Positions 47,245 to 57,000 of a DNA stretch of 64,000 bases are shown one piece after another. This DNA is from Nostoc sp. S13. GTDB lineage: Bacteria; Cyanobacteriota; Cyanobacteriia; Cyanobacteriales; Nostocaceae. The stretch's first letter is position 1. Each line of letters begins with the position of its first letter. The DNA lies in contig NZ_JAQYWQ010000017.1 of assembly GCF_029379315.1 (NCBI RefSeq), positions 1 through 64,000 of the forward strand, given 5' to 3'. Made by a program: the position numbers and the translations under genes. Below the pieces are notes generated by a model. It ran no database searches. It was not told the origin of the DNA and saw only the letters and a list, made by a program, of their open reading frames with translations.

Positions 47245-50200
47245 TTATCTATTTTTTACTCTTGAAGACCTGGAAGCAATCCGGTTTTCTGCTCGTTGAT
47301 TACTTTCTTTAAAATCGCAGATGTCACTTTTCTCTTCAGTTAAATATTTAGCTAAGGAGTTGATAGTTGGATATTCAAATAAATTAACTATCGATACATT
47401 TGTGTTTAACATTTCTCGCAGTTTGGCATGAATTTGAACCAGCAGTAATGAATGACCACCAAGGTCGAAGAAATTATCATGAATGCCCACCTTCTCTACA
47501 TGAAGCATCTGTTGCCAAATGTTAACAATGGTTTGCTCGACTTCAGTTCTAGGTGGCTCATAAGTTACTTCTAATTCTGGGCGATGACCATCTGGTTCTG
47601 GTAGTGCGTTGCGGTTGACTTTTCCATTAGGCGTAAGTGGCAGAGCTTTCAACATGACGAAGGTTGAGGGTATCATGTATTCGGGCAGCTTCTCTTTCAG
47701 GAATCTGTGCAGTTCACTAACACTGAGTGTTTGTTTGTGGTTAGGAACAACGTACCCTACCAAGCGCTTGTTACTAAACTCTTCTTCGCAAGCTGCAACG
47801 ACAGCCTGTTGTACTTCCGGGTGTTGACACAGTATGGCCTCAATTTCTTCAAGCTCAATACGGAAACCCCTGACTTTGACTTGATGATCAACCCGTCCAA
47901 GAAACTCAATATTGCCATCGCTTAAGTAGCGAGCTAAGTCACCAGTTTTATATAAGCGCGATCCTGACCCAGAGGCAATTAATCTTGTTTCTGCAAAGGG
48001 GTTCGGAATAAACCGTTCCGCTGTTAACTCAGACCGATTTAAATAACCGCGAGCTAAAGAAGCACCGCCAATGTATAGTTCACCTGTCACACCAATGGGC
48101 ACGGGTTGCAGTTGCTCGTCAAGCAAATAAATCTGCGTGTTAGCGAGTGGACGACCAAGCAAAAGTGTCTGTGAACTATAGTTAGCTTGTTTATCCTCAA
48201 CCGCAAAAGTAGTAACCCCTACGGTAGCTTCTGTAGGACCGTAGTGATTGAAGATAAGGCAGTTTGGCGCAGAGGCGTGAATCTGCTCAATAAGTTTCCA
48301 ACTTGCTGCTTCACCACCAAGAATCAGTCGCTGGCGAGGCAAAATGGACTCGGATGGTGCAGATGCAATCAGGGTGGCAAGGTGGGAGGGTACAATTTTG
48401 AGACAGTCTATGGGATATCTGCGGCAGTATTTGGCTAATGCTACTGAGTCAGTAGAACACTCAGTAGACAATATATGCAGACATCCTCCAGTACAAAGAG
48501 AAGAAAAGATAACAGTATTACCCAAATCTGCTGCTAGGGTGGAAACAGTAGCGAAGTTGGTTGTTGTTGATAAATGCAACCTATCGATGATTCCGTTTAG
48601 GTAATTCAGGAGTTGCTGGTGTTCAATTGCCACTCCCTTTGGTATACCAGTAGAGCCAGAGGTGAACAATACATAGACAAGATTCTCTCTTGTGACTTCA
48701 CTGATGGGATTGTGATCGCTGTGTTGAGCAATAATATCCCAGTCGGTGTCTAATCGGACTATCTGCGATCTATCTGTTGGTATATCTACTAATCGCTGTT
48801 GTGTCAGTAGCACTGGTACTTGGGCATCCTGTAACCGTAAGCCAAAACCCTCCTTTGGTAATGCTGGATCTAGCGGTAGGTAGGCTCCACCAGCTTTGAG
48901 GATGCCCAAAAGTCCTATAATCATTTCCAGCGATCGCTCTACACAAAGCCCAACTAAAACTTCCGGCTTGACTCCCAATGTTTGCAAGTAATGAGCTAGT
49001 TGATTAGCTTTGCAGTTAAGCTCTGCATAGGTGAGTTGTTGGTCTTCAAATATAACGGCAATGTCATTAGGTGTTTTTTCTACTTGTTCTTCAAAAAGCT
49101 TATGTATACATTTATCTAGTGGATAATCAATCTGCGTTTGATTAAACTCGGCTAGTAGCTGTTGGCGATCGCTTTCGCTGAGTATCTCTAATTGACTGAT
49201 TTTCTGCTCTGGATTTGCAGTCGTACTAGTTAATAAAGTTTGAAATTGTCCAACTAAACGCCCAATAGTATCTGCCTTGAAGTAATTGACATCGTAGTAA
49301 AATTCTGCAATTAGAGAGTTATCGCGCCGAGTACAAGTGAGTTTAACTTTGAATGGCTCTATACAGCTGTAATATTTATCAAGATCAAATGAGACACCAC
49401 CGACAAAGCGTTTTTCTGGTAATTGGTCAAACTCGAAACCAATGGAAAAAGCTAGGTGATTGTCATTATCTATAGGTTCAGGAACGAAATAATCCTGCCA
49501 TTCTGTAGCATCGTCTAAAGTTTTTTCAGCAAGTTTCAAAACTTCTTGAAAGCGTAAGTCTGGTGTCAAATGACTTTTAATTGGTATCCAGGTGGCAAGC
49601 AGTCCCAGTATGTTATGGAGTTCTTCATATTCTCTGCGATCGCAACCCATACCAATAACGATATCTGGCTCTCCTGTAAGTCGCCAAATGAGGGTTTGCC
49701 AACAAGCTAGTAAGACAACAACAACGGAAGTATTATACTTTTGGGCTAAAATTTCAATCTTGGCTGCCAGTTCAGGAGCTATTACCAATTTGGTAGAGTC
49801 TATCTCAAATCCTGATTTTTTTAAAGTTTTATTCTCAAAAGGTAACTTTAACGTAGCTAAAGAAGATAATTTTTGCTGAGACCAGTATTCATTAGCAGTC
49901 CTTGCGTCCTCATCTCTTAGTAACTGATTTTGCCATTCTGAGAATTGTATGAATTGCACTACTTCATCGCACAATTTTTTTCCTTCTAAGCAACTAGAAT
50001 ATGAATTACTAATTTCATTAACTAGATTCTTAATTGTCTGGACATCTGCACAAAGTGCAGGTAAGGAGATCAACAGAATATGTGTATTTGGCGACAGTTT
50101 CAGTGAAGATAAACGCAATAAGGAAGCTGGCTCGAAGTTAAAACCTTGATGTCTAACCTGCTGAAAAAGCTCCTCTATTTTAGATAACTGTTGCGGCTCA

Positions 50201-50481
50201 GAACAATCGCTTAAATCAATATCTTGCCAGAAAAGGGAACTGCGATCGGCAACAACCATCACAGGAGTTTTTATACTAGGCAAGCGACACAAATTTGTCC
50301 GAAGAATTTCATGCCGATTGACGACTTGCTGTAATGCTGCTTTTAAAATTTCTAGTTGAAGATTGCCTTGTATCAGAACAGTACTTTGAGTTAAGTAAGC
50401 AGAACTATCTTGCTGTAATAACCAAAGGCGTTTCTGATGAGGAGATAGCCTAAAACCGTTACTAGTAGCGTCAGTTATCAT
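47245..50481 (-). CDS. NRPS module: interface-like domain - A (Asp) - PCP (unit II)
   Basis: 1078 aa. The N-terminal ~430 residues are condensation-like (SPHQKRLWLL, RHEILRT) but carry LPALCAD at 140-146 in place of HHxxxDG. The A domain's pocket positions read D-L-T-K-I-G-H-V-G-K, a textbook Asp code; the surrounding STLAADLGNT and CLKIVPSHL are shared with the first A domain of 54019-60504. Core motifs FTSGSTGIPKG, YGPTE, YKTGD and NGK are intact. PCP Ser1011. The gene overlaps the upstream C-TauD fusion gene by 4 bp, placing the hydroxylase and the normal C domain immediately before it. Prediction: Asp is loaded, beta-hydroxylated on the PCP with the help of the N-terminal domain, then condensed by the upstream C domain. 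Confidence 0.92.
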   Translation of the reverse strand: MITDATSNGFRLSPHQKRLWLLQQDSSAYLTQSTVLIQGNLQLEILKAALQQVVNRHEILRTNLCRLPSIKTPVMVVADRSSLFWQDIDLSDCSEPQQLSKIEELFQQVRHQGFNFEPASLLRLSSLKLSPNTHILLISLPALCADVQTIKNLVNEISNSYSSCLEGKKLCDEVVQFIQFSEWQNQLLRDEDARTANEYWSQQKLSSLATLKLPFENKTLKKSGFEIDSTKLVIAPELAAKIEILAQKYNTSVVVVLLACWQTLIWRLTGEPDIVIGMGCDRREYEELHNILGLLATWIPIKSHLTPDLRFQEVLKLAEKTLDDATEWQDYFVPEPIDNDNHLAFSIGFEFDQLPEKRFVGGVSFDLDKYYSCIEPFKVKLTCTRRDNSLIAEFYYDVNYFKADTIGRLVGQFQTLLTSTTANPEQKISQLEILSESDRQQLLAEFNQTQIDYPLDKCIHKLFEEQVEKTPNDIAVIFEDQQLTYAELNCKANQLAHYLQTLGVKPEVLVGLCVERSLEMIIGLLGILKAGGAYLPLDPALPKEGFGLRLQDAQVPVLLTQQRLVDIPTDRSQIVRLDTDWDIIAQHSDHNPISEVTRENLVYVLFTSGSTGIPKGVAIEHQQLLNYLNGIIDRLHLSTTTNFATVSTLAADLGNTVIFSSLCTGGCLHILSTECSTDSVALAKYCRRYPIDCLKIVPSHLATLIASAPSESILPRQRLILGGEAASWKLIEQIHASAPNCLIFNHYGPTEATVGVTTFAVEDKQANYSSQTLLLGRPLANTQIYLLDEQLQPVPIGVTGELYIGGASLARGYLNRSELTAERFIPNPFAETRLIASGSGSRLYKTGDLARYLSDGNIEFLGRVDHQVKVRGFRIELEEIEAILCQHPEVQQAVVAACEEEFSNKRLVGYVVPNHKQTLSVSELHRFLKEKLPEYMIPSTFVMLKALPLTPNGKVNRNALPEPDGHRPELEVTYEPPRTEVEQTIVNIWQQMLHVEKVGIHDNFFDLGGHSLLLVQIHAKLREMLNTNVSIVNLFEYPTINSLAKYLTEEKSDICDFKESNQRAENRIASRSSRVKNR

Positions 50482-53021
50482 TTACCTCCTCCTTGCCTGC
50501 TATGAAGTGTAATGTTTTGGCTTTGAATCATTTCTCCCATTGCTACCACAATTTTGCGTTCCCCCTCATAGGGGTAACGTCCGTGTGCAACAAGCATATT
50601 ATCTAGCATCAAAATGTCTCCTTTATGCCAAGGAAAACTTGTCTTCGACTGCTGATAAACTTGATTAATTTCTGCAATTACTTCGTCTTCTATGGGAGTA
50701 GCATCCCCATAATAAACATTACGTGGTAGCTTTTGATCTCCAAACAATGACAACAGAGATTCTCGGAGTTCTGCATCTAAATATGCTATATGGTGTAACT
50801 GTATTTGATTGAAAAATACCTGATCACCAGTTTTAGGATGTACTGCTATTACTGGACGAACTTGACGAGTCATTAGACTATTATTATCATACCATTCAAA
50901 ATCGATTTTAGCCTGAATACAGTAATTTTCTACTAAAGATTTGTCATTGGTACGAAAGAAATCTTGCCAGCTTACATCTAAACCATTCGTATAATTACGA
51001 ACGTACATGAATTGTTTTTCAGCTAATACTTCTCGTAGTTTGGGATTGAGGAGTTTATAAGCTTTTCGACAGTCTACAATCGGCGTTTGTCCACCTTGTT
51101 TAGCAGGTTGTACGCAGAAAAACCAAATTTTTAAAGGAAACTGATGTAAGTGAGAGCTTTCATTGTGGAAAAGAATAGCTGTATCGGGTGGGTAAGGAGT
51201 AGAACCATAAACTTTACCGCTTTCTCCAGCACGAGGTAAGTCGCCATACTCACCGAATAAATCTGGACAAATTGCCTGGGCAACACTTTCAAATTCTGAG
51301 AGAGAATCTACATTGAAATCTCGAAATAGAATCGCTCCATGTTTCAACAATTCTGTTTCTAGAAATTTTTGGTTAGTTTTAGCCCAAGCCACAAAATCAA
51401 TCTCGTCAGCATCTGGCTGAATTACAAGAGGAAATGTTTGCCCTGGTTGGAGATAAATAGTCTTGATTAATCTTTCTTGTGATAAACTTAACGCTTTGGG
51501 CGCAAGGCTAATAAACTTTTCTCGCTTGAACGCTTTGCGCTCCATTTTTTGCGTGGTTTGTTGTTTTATTTCGGCATCAGTCAGCATTTCTAAATTGCCG
51601 ATTCGTGCATCAGGTTGGGACACAATGCTGTTGAGTAGCGTCTGGAAGTTGTTTGTCATGCGAGTGATGGTGCTGACATCAAAAAGATCAGAGTTGTACT
51701 GCCACTTGCCCAAGATGCCTTGCTCTGTTTCGGTGATAAATAGTGCTAAATCAAACCTTGCTATTTTGTTTTCAACTTCTAACAGGCTTAAGGTCAGTCC
51801 TGGCAATTCCAAAGGTGACGTGGGAGTATTCTGGAGGACAAACAACACCTGAAATAATGGCGGCGTGTTGCTCACATTACGCTCTGGTTGCAAAGCTTTG
51901 ACTAATTGATCAAACGGCAAATCTTGATGAGCATAAGCTCCTAATGTTACAGAGCGTACTCGTTTAAGCAATTCCTCAAAGGTGGGGTTTCCGCTCAACT
52001 CGGTACGTAAGACAAGCAGATTGACAAAAAAGCCAATTAATAATTCAATTTCTGCTTGATTACGATTAGCGACATCAGTGCCAACAACGATGTCATTTTG
52101 ACTAGTGTAGCGTTGTAGTAGTATCTGAAAACCTGCCAGCAAGGTCATGAATAAGGTGACACCTTGTTGACGCGACAGTGCTTGCAGTTCTTGAGATATG
52201 TTAGAGGGAATGAGGAAAGATTGAGTAGCGCCCTTATTGGTTTTAACTTCTGTTCGCGGACGAGTTGTCGGTAATTGCAGTATAGGGAGGTTGCTTCCTA
52301 ATTGTTTCTTCCAGTAAGCAAGTTGAGCTTCAAGTACCTCTCCTTGTAACTGCTGTCGTTGCCATACAGCAAAGTCTGCATACTGAATTGGCAGTTCGGG
52401 AAGTGGTGAGGGTTGCCCACTACAGAAGGCTTGATAAAGTGCTGTCACCTCACGCACTAACACACCAATTGACCAGCCGTCAGAGGTAATGTGGTGCATC
52501 GTCAGTAGTACTATATGCTCTTGTTCCTCAAGGCGCAGTAGTTTCACCCGCAACAGAAGGTCGCTGTTGAGGTCAAACGATTGTCGTGCTAAGTCTGCCA
52601 GTTGTGTGACTTCGGCTTGTTGTTGATTTAAAGGTAACTCACTGATATCGAGTACGGGCAACAGTAGTGGTGTCGCTTTGGAGATAACTGCCACGGGTTG
52701 CCCTTCTACTGTCTGGAAATTCGTTCGCAACGTTTCGTGGCGGCGTAAAATTTCGTTGAAACTTTGTTTTAGTGCCTCTTGGTTCAATTGTCCCTGTAGA
52801 CGAACAGCAGCAAAAATGTTGTAAAAAGGGCTGTCTGGCTCCAACTGAGCCAGGAACCATAGTCGCTGCTGGGCAAATGAGAGTTTGCACGAACCAGTTT
52901 CTGTTCTACGAGAAATTATCTGTGTTCCTGGACTGTTTATCCCCTTCTTCTTGAGTAGTTGTTTAAAAAGCTCTTGTTTTTCTGAGGAAAAATCACCTAT
53001 ATGCGTGGATGAATAACTCAT
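50478..53021 (-). CDS. Condensation domain fused to a TauD/SyrP beta-hydroxylase (unit II)
   Basis: 847 aa. The C domain (~45-480) has SFAQQRLWFLAQLEP and HHITSDG at 176-182. A linker (~480-530) leads into a complete TauD oxygenase (~530-840) with His619 and Glu621 (FHNESS), distal His813 (VAHGRYPY) and Arg soon after (GERKIVV). Hydroxylase domains fused to the C-terminus of an NRPS and paired with an interface domain are known for siderophore Asp beta-hydroxylases. Here the fusion joins exactly the two functions that are separate genes at 25668-27218/24599-25648 and 62639-64000/60526-61560. The oxygenase is distinct from the two free ones: it has GLDVSWQDFF and FNQIQLHHI where they have GFGLPWQTVF and FNHA-FFH-S. 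No A or PCP. Confidence 0.9.
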   Translation of the reverse strand: MSYSSTHIGDFSSEKQELFKQLLKKKGINSPGTQIISRRTETGSCKLSFAQQRLWFLAQLEPDSPFYNIFAAVRLQGQLNQEALKQSFNEILRRHETLRTNFQTVEGQPVAVISKATPLLLPVLDISELPLNQQQAEVTQLADLARQSFDLNSDLLLRVKLLRLEEQEHIVLLTMHHITSDGWSIGVLVREVTALYQAFCSGQPSPLPELPIQYADFAVWQRQQLQGEVLEAQLAYWKKQLGSNLPILQLPTTRPRTEVKTNKGATQSFLIPSNISQELQALSRQQGVTLFMTLLAGFQILLQRYTSQNDIVVGTDVANRNQAEIELLIGFFVNLLVLRTELSGNPTFEELLKRVRSVTLGAYAHQDLPFDQLVKALQPERNVSNTPPLFQVLFVLQNTPTSPLELPGLTLSLLEVENKIARFDLALFITETEQGILGKWQYNSDLFDVSTITRMTNNFQTLLNSIVSQPDARIGNLEMLTDAEIKQQTTQKMERKAFKREKFISLAPKALSLSQERLIKTIYLQPGQTFPLVIQPDADEIDFVAWAKTNQKFLETELLKHGAILFRDFNVDSLSEFESVAQAICPDLFGEYGDLPRAGESGKVYGSTPYPPDTAILFHNESSHLHQFPLKIWFFCVQPAKQGGQTPIVDCRKAYKLLNPKLREVLAEKQFMYVRNYTNGLDVSWQDFFRTNDKSLVENYCIQAKIDFEWYDNNSLMTRQVRPVIAVHPKTGDQVFFNQIQLHHIAYLDAELRESLLSLFGDQKLPRNVYYGDATPIEDEVIAEINQVYQQSKTSFPWHKGDILMLDNMLVAHGRYPYEGERKIVVAMGEMIQSQNITLHSRQGGGK

Positions 53022-53045
53022 TTATCTTATTTCCTTTTATCGCTG

Positions 53046-53888
53046 CTATATTGTTAAACTTTCAATCAATAAAGCATCTTCTGATAGAGGTTCTATTGGT
53101 CGATAATCACGGCTTACAAGAAACTCTGGCCGTCGATTTAACATAGGTAGAGGAATATTTTCAACACTGTTGTAAGTGACAATCACAACTGCTCGTTCAA
53201 ATGGGGATATGTTACTTGGTGAAGCATGAACAAGATTGCTATCGAACAATAGGACTGAGCCTGCCAAAGCTTTTATAGAGAAAATTCCATACTTCAATAC
53301 TAAGTCAGCAACTAACTCTTGATTGAGAGAATACTTTAACTTTGCAGTAAAATTTGATACCCAGTCAGGATGTTCTTTTTCTGCTTTAGACTTGTTATTG
53401 GTATTTTGAGCCACAATGTCAATCATCCCTTCTCTATGAGAACGAGGAATGACAAATAGTGGTCCGTTAAATTCATTCATGTCATCTAATAACACAAGGG
53501 CATTCACTACTCGCGCTGTTGGCAACCCGTCCTCTTTACGCCAAAAAATATAGTCTTGATGCCATTCCCAAATGTCACCCCTAAATGCAGCCTTGGCATT
53601 AATTTTGAATTGGTAGATGTAAACTTTGCTGCCAAGAAGCTGCATGGCAGGTTTAATTAGCCGTGGATGTTGAGATAAGCGTTGAAAAGTTTCATTAGTG
53701 CCATGCACTCCATGCACTGCTCGTATAGTCTTTCCCTCTTCTTCAAGAACCCTTTTTGGGGTATCTTCAGAAAAGAGAACAGGCAACTCAACTTTCATTC
53801 TATGAACTTCAGATTTAGAAAAACATTCAGATAACAAGACAAAGCCTTTGTCTTCATAAGTTTCAAATTGCTCTTTATTCAGGTGCAT
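53046..53888 (-). CDS. Phytanoyl-CoA-dioxygenase (PhyH/EctD-like) Fe(II)/2OG hydroxylase
   Basis: 280 aa, soluble. The motif WEWHQDYIFWRKEDG contains iron ligands His110 and Asp112; NGPLFVIPRSHREG and a distal His221 (LVHASPSN) follow, with Arg about 10 residues on (FERAVVIV). This pattern is very close to ectoine hydroxylase EctD, as I remember that family, yet no ectoine genes are nearby. It sits immediately downstream of the two-module NRPS whose second A domain belongs to the proline-type clade, so a ring hydroxylation of a cyclic amino acid is an attractive guess. Alternatives are hydroxylation of a free precursor or of the finished product. Family assignment is sound; substrate is a guess. 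Confidence 0.87.
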   Translation of the reverse strand: MHLNKEQFETYEDKGFVLLSECFSKSEVHRMKVELPVLFSEDTPKRVLEEEGKTIRAVHGVHGTNETFQRLSQHPRLIKPAMQLLGSKVYIYQFKINAKAAFRGDIWEWHQDYIFWRKEDGLPTARVVNALVLLDDMNEFNGPLFVIPRSHREGMIDIVAQNTNNKSKAEKEHPDWVSNFTAKLKYSLNQELVADLVLKYGIFSIKALAGSVLLFDSNLVHASPSNISPFERAVVIVTYNSVENIPLPMLNRRPEFLVSRDYRPIEPLSEDALLIESLTI

Positions 53889-54018
53889 AATAAATTTTTT
53901 GTGAAGTTAGTAAGTAAATTTTAATGTTAACAAAGGGTCAGTCAAAAATGATTTTAAAACAAAGTACTTGTTTTCCTTGAAAGTTGCTGAAAACTCTTGT
54001 TGATTTTGAGTCATTTTC

Positions 54019-57000
54019 TTATCCTTCAATCTCAATTTTTGATCTCGAAAGCATCGTTTTTGCCTGATCTACTGAAATTTGTTCCAATTCTTTCCACGTC
54101 TGAGCAATTTCTTCGACAACTTCGCAACTACCCCAGATTTGGGCGATTGCGTTAACCAGACCTTCTACTGTAGGTGATTCAAATAAACTGCGTATGGGTA
54201 GCTCAACTAAAAAGGCTTGGCGGAGCCGGGAAATAACTTGGGTGGTCATTAAGGAGTGACCGCCCAACTCAAAGAAATTATCGTATACGCCGACTTGCTC
54301 AATACAAAGAACCTGTTTCCAAATCCCTGCCACAATTTCCTCTGCCATAGTCCGAGGTGCTACAAAGATTTTTTCCAATTCGGATCGTAGCTGATCTGGT
54401 GCTGGCAGTGCTTGGCGATCCACCTTTCCATTAGGTGTCAGTGACAATTCCTCCAGGAATACAAATACTGACGGCATCATATAATTGGGCAGCCTCTCGT
54501 GCAAAAAACGACGCAATTCAGTAGTTGTGGGAGTGGATTCTTGGTCAGACACGACATAGGCTATCAATTTGTTGTTACCCGCTTCATCTTTGTGACACAG
54601 GACAACTACCTCCAATACGCTTGGATGCTGACTTAGCACTGCTTCGATTTCTCCCAACTCGATACGGAAGCCACGGATCTTTACTTGGTGGTCGATGCGC
54701 CCTAGGTACTCAATATTGCCATTAGGCATATAGCGTGCTAAATCCCCCGTCTTGTACAAGCGGGTACTAGATTTATCGCTAAAGGGGTCGGGAATGAATT
54801 TCTCAGCTGTCAAATCTGGTCGATTTAAATAGCCGCGTGCCAAGGAGATTCCACCTATGTAAAGTTCCCCGATCACCCCAACCGGTACCGGATTAAATTG
54901 TTGATCCACTATGTGAATCTGGGTATTGGCAATCGGTCTGCCGATAGGTGGATAGAATGACCATTCTTCAAAATTTTTCTTTAGACTTAAAGCGGTTACC
55001 ACATGAGTTTCTGATGGTCCATAGTGGTTGTGTAAACAACAATGCTCCAAGGATTTGAATAGCTTGATAATGGGCTGAGTGATTTGTAGTTGCTCACCTG
55101 TAGTGGTCACTTCCTGGAGACTGCTAAAAAATCCGCTATGTAGGGGGGCAATGCCTTGCTCACCTACTGACTCCGCCAGTTGCTGTAGCACAACAACTGG
55201 GAGGATGACTTTCTCGATTGCTTGGTCTGCAAGAAATCGCCCTAAGCCAACAGCATCCATTCGTAAATTTTCTGAGAGTATGAACAAGGTGCCGCCAGTG
55301 CCCCAGGTAGCAAATATCTCATGAAAGCTGGCATCGAAGCTTAAAGAGGCAAACTGAAGGGTACGTGCACCTCTGTAGAGAGATGAGAAATGCCATTCCA
55401 ACAAATTTATTAAAGGACGTTGGGCTAGGGCAATGCCTTTGGGCTTTCCTGTGGAACCAGATGTGTAAATAACATAGGCCAAATTATCAACTGTCACACT
55501 GCTGACTGGGTTTTCATCGCTTGCGTAGGTGATATTCTCCCAGTCTTTGTCCAAGCAGACAACACGTACTTTATGTTCAGGAAGTTGCTCAACCAGTTTT
55601 TGTTGTGTCAATAGTACGGTAACTTGTGTATCCTCTAACATGAAGGCTAAGCGTTCCTGCGGATAAGCTGGATCTAGTGGCACATAGGCCCCGCCAGCTT
55701 TGAAGATGCCCAACAGTCCGACCATCATTTCCAGTGATCGCTCCACACAAATTCCCACCAGCACCTCTGGTCTCACACCTAACGTTTGCAAATAGTGTGC
55801 TAGCTGATTGGCACGAACATTCAATTCCTGATAAGTCAGTTGCTGGTTTTCAAAAACGACTGCTATGGAATTTGGTGTTTGTTCTACCTGAGCCTCAAAT
55901 AACTGATGAATACAACTAGACGGATAATCAGCCGATGTTTGATTCCAATTTACTAGCAGTTGCTGTTGTTCTGTTGCAGTCAAGATTGGCAAGTCAGATA
56001 GATGCTGATCGGGATTGGCGACAATGCCTTCCAGTAGTGTCTGGAAATGCCCCTGCATTCGCTTAATGGTGGCAGTATCAAATAAGTCACTATTGTACTC
56101 GAAATAGCCCATCATTCCTTGTTCAGTTTCTGTCAAATACATAGTTAGATCAAACAAGGATGTTTCGGGTTCTATTTCCATCGGACTCAAGCTCAAGTTC
56201 GGAAGCTTCAACACCTCTACTGGAACATTGTGCAAAACAAACATCACCTGAAATAGTGGCGTGTAGCTTAAGTTGCGCTCTAGCTGTAGCTCTTCCACTA
56301 GCTGCTCAAAAGGCAAATCTTGGTGAGCATATGCATCCAACGTGACCTCTCGAATCCGTCGCAGTAATTCTTTGAAGCTTGGATTTCCAGAAAGGTCGGT
56401 ACGCAGTACAAGGGTATTGACAAAAAAGCCGATTATACCTTCTATCTCTTTGCGATTGCGGTTGGCAATGGGAGAGCCAATCAAAATATCTGCTTGATTT
56501 GTGTAGCGATACAGTAGTGTTTTGAACGCCGCTAGCAAAGTCATAAACAGGGTAACTGCTTTCTTCTGTGAAAGGGACTTGAGTGCCTCGGTCAGAGTTT
56601 TGGAAATTTGCCACGGCTGTTTTCTTCCCCTAAAGGCTTGAATGGCTGGTCGAGGTCGGTCGGTCGGAAGTTGCAGCACAGGCAAGTTCCCGCCTAATTG
56701 TTGTTTCCAGTAAGCCATCTGGGACGACTGTACTGTTTGCAGCCACTGTCGTTGCCATATAGCAAAGTCTGCATATTGAACAGGCAATTCCGGCAGTGAC
56801 GAGGGCTTACCGCTATGGAATGATTTGTAGAGTGCAGTTATTTCGTGAATAATCACACCTGTTGACCAGCCATCGGCAACAATATGGTGTATGGTGAATA
56901 CCAACACATGTTCCTCTTCCTTCAACCGCAACAAGGTAGTTCGTAGCAATGCATCTTGAGTCAAGTCAAAGGACTGTCGCGCTTGTAAGCTAGCCAGCCG

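Noticed and set aside
53046-53888. True ectoine hydroxylase (EctD)
   Set aside because: The motifs are close, but there is no ectABC nearby and the gene is embedded in an NRPS operon.
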